31,822 bases of DNA from an uncultured Lachnospiraceae bacterium. Lineage in GTDB: Bacteria; Bacillota; Clostridia; Lachnospirales; Lachnospiraceae. A model generated the notes under the pieces. It was given only the letters and a program-made list of their open reading frames with translations, was not told the DNA's origin and did not search any database. Position 1 is the first letter of the stretch. Each line of letters begins with the position of its first letter. Both the position numbers and the translations under genes were made by a program. Shown one piece after another: positions 31,431 through 31,822 of the stretch. The stretch is taken from positions 1 through 31,822 of the forward strand of contig CAJUFE010000055.1 of assembly GCA_910585635.1 (NCBI GenBank). The letters run 5' to 3'.

Positions 31431-31822
31431 TGGAACCCCTACCGGTGGAGCAGAAGGAGATATAGACGGAGCTGGCGGTCCCAGCAGTGGGGCGGGGGCG
31501 GCAGGCCATCCGACTGGGGAAGGCGGAGCGATCGTAGAGCCAGGCACATCCGGGAACGGTAGCGCGACCGTAGAGCCAGGTACATCCGGGAACGGCGGAG
31601 CGGCCGTAGAGCCAGGCACATCCGGGAACGGTGGAGCGCCTGGAGAGTCTGGTACATCTGGGGAAGGCGGCGCGACCGGAGGGTCTGGCACATCCGGGAA
31701 CGGCGGAGCGCCTGGAGAGCCAGGCACATCCGGGAACGGTGGAGCGCCTGGAGAGTCTGGTACATCTGGGGAAGGCGGCGCGACCGGAGGGTCTGGCACA
31801 TCCGGGAACGGCGGAGCGCCTG
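31336..31822 (+). CDS. Collagen-like Gly-X-Y repeat protein, partial at the window edge
   Basis: This frame is open from 31231 to the end of the window; the first ATG is 31336, but it has no ribosome site at proper distance, so the true start may be ATG 31326 with a frame change. From about 31411 the product is Gly-rich and becomes regular Gly-X-Y triplets such as GAP-GEP-GTS-GNG and GAP-GES-GTS-GEG. Collagen-like triple helices of this kind occur in bacterial surface and spore proteins. No signal peptide is seen in this frame. Confidence 0.45.
   Translation, partial: MGRTSERGLTEDGRRAIRCWIRQNPSGVPADNGTPTGGAEGDIDGAGGPSSGAGAAGHPTGEGGAIVEPGTSGNGSATVEPGTSGNGGAAVEPGTSGNGGAPGESGTSGEGGATGGSGTSGNGGAPGEPGTSGNGGAPGESGTSGEGGATGGSGTSGNGGAP
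31525..31822 (+). repeat. 36-base tandem repeat with 108-base higher-order period
   Basis: Units start at 31525, 31561, 31597, 31633, 31669, 31705, 31741 and 31777, with a ninth cut by the window end. Units 1-3 have VEP where later units have a Gly-containing triplet. Units 4-5-6 are repeated as 7-8-9, base-identical as far as visible, which shows recent block duplication. All units are in frame. Confidence 0.92.

Noticed and set aside
31197..31799. 200-codon Pro-rich minus-strand frame
   Set aside because: It is the antisense reading of the Gly-X-Y tandem array; periodic repeats keep several frames open.
31525..31822. Possible CRISPR array
   Set aside because: Units are contiguous, in frame and without unique spacers, so it is a coding minisatellite.

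Overview
The window looks like chromosome from a moderately GC-rich, Gram-positive, gut-type Clostridium relative, most likely Lachnospiraceae. Reasons: the rplS-lepB-rbgA-rnhB-YraN gene order typical of Firmicutes, strong AGGAGG ribosome sites, TTGACA/TATAAT promoters, a lipoprotein binding protein, YesM/YesN-type two-component genes, a cellobiose-type PTS and paired short chromate transporters. Family placement is inferred from gene content and style, not from a marker tree.

Layout. 1-282: a dispersed intergenic repeat (family A) and a promoter. 283-4525: a MacB/FtsX-type ABC operon made of an ATPase, a large membrane-anchored extracellular protein with a Met-rich neck, and a permease. 4526-7883: a housekeeping block with an L19-leader-like hairpin, rplS, lepB, rbgA, rnhB and a YraN-family gene. 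8023-9996 (minus): a chemoreceptor, convergent with that block and divergent from a pyridoxal/pyridoxamine-kinase-like gene whose 3' end lies inside a large palindromic repeat (family B, copy 1). 11400-12119: a GntR/HutC regulator.

12218-22310 is the most unusual part. A YesN-type response regulator, a YesM-type kinase without an extracellular sensor domain, and an RbsA-shaped protein that has lost both Walker A sites and both catalytic acids form one tight operon ending in a terminator. Next come a ROK sugar kinase, a normal RbsA-type ATPase, an RbsC-type permease and a lipoprotein that carries two almost identical sugar-binding domains in tandem. I read this as a sugar ABC importer next to a dedicated signalling module that uses a dead ATPase as a possible sensor or adaptor.

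22311-28720: family B copy 2, then a fructokinase-like ROK gene with manA, a cellobiose-family PTS EIIC and EIIB (no EIIA seen), and a convergent GH1 6-phospho-beta-glucosidase. The fructokinase-manA and PTS transcription units share a promoter with the same TGTCATAACA operator at the same distance from the -10 box. The gene set matches the Bacillus subtilis gmu (glucomannan) operon, rearranged.

28727-31822: family A copy 2, a chrA-chrA pair with repeat-expanded hydrophilic segments, then about 0.9 kb of decayed or non-coding DNA. The window ends in a short peptide resembling the N-terminus of an integrase, followed in another frame by a collagen-like Gly-X-Y tandem repeat that runs off the edge.
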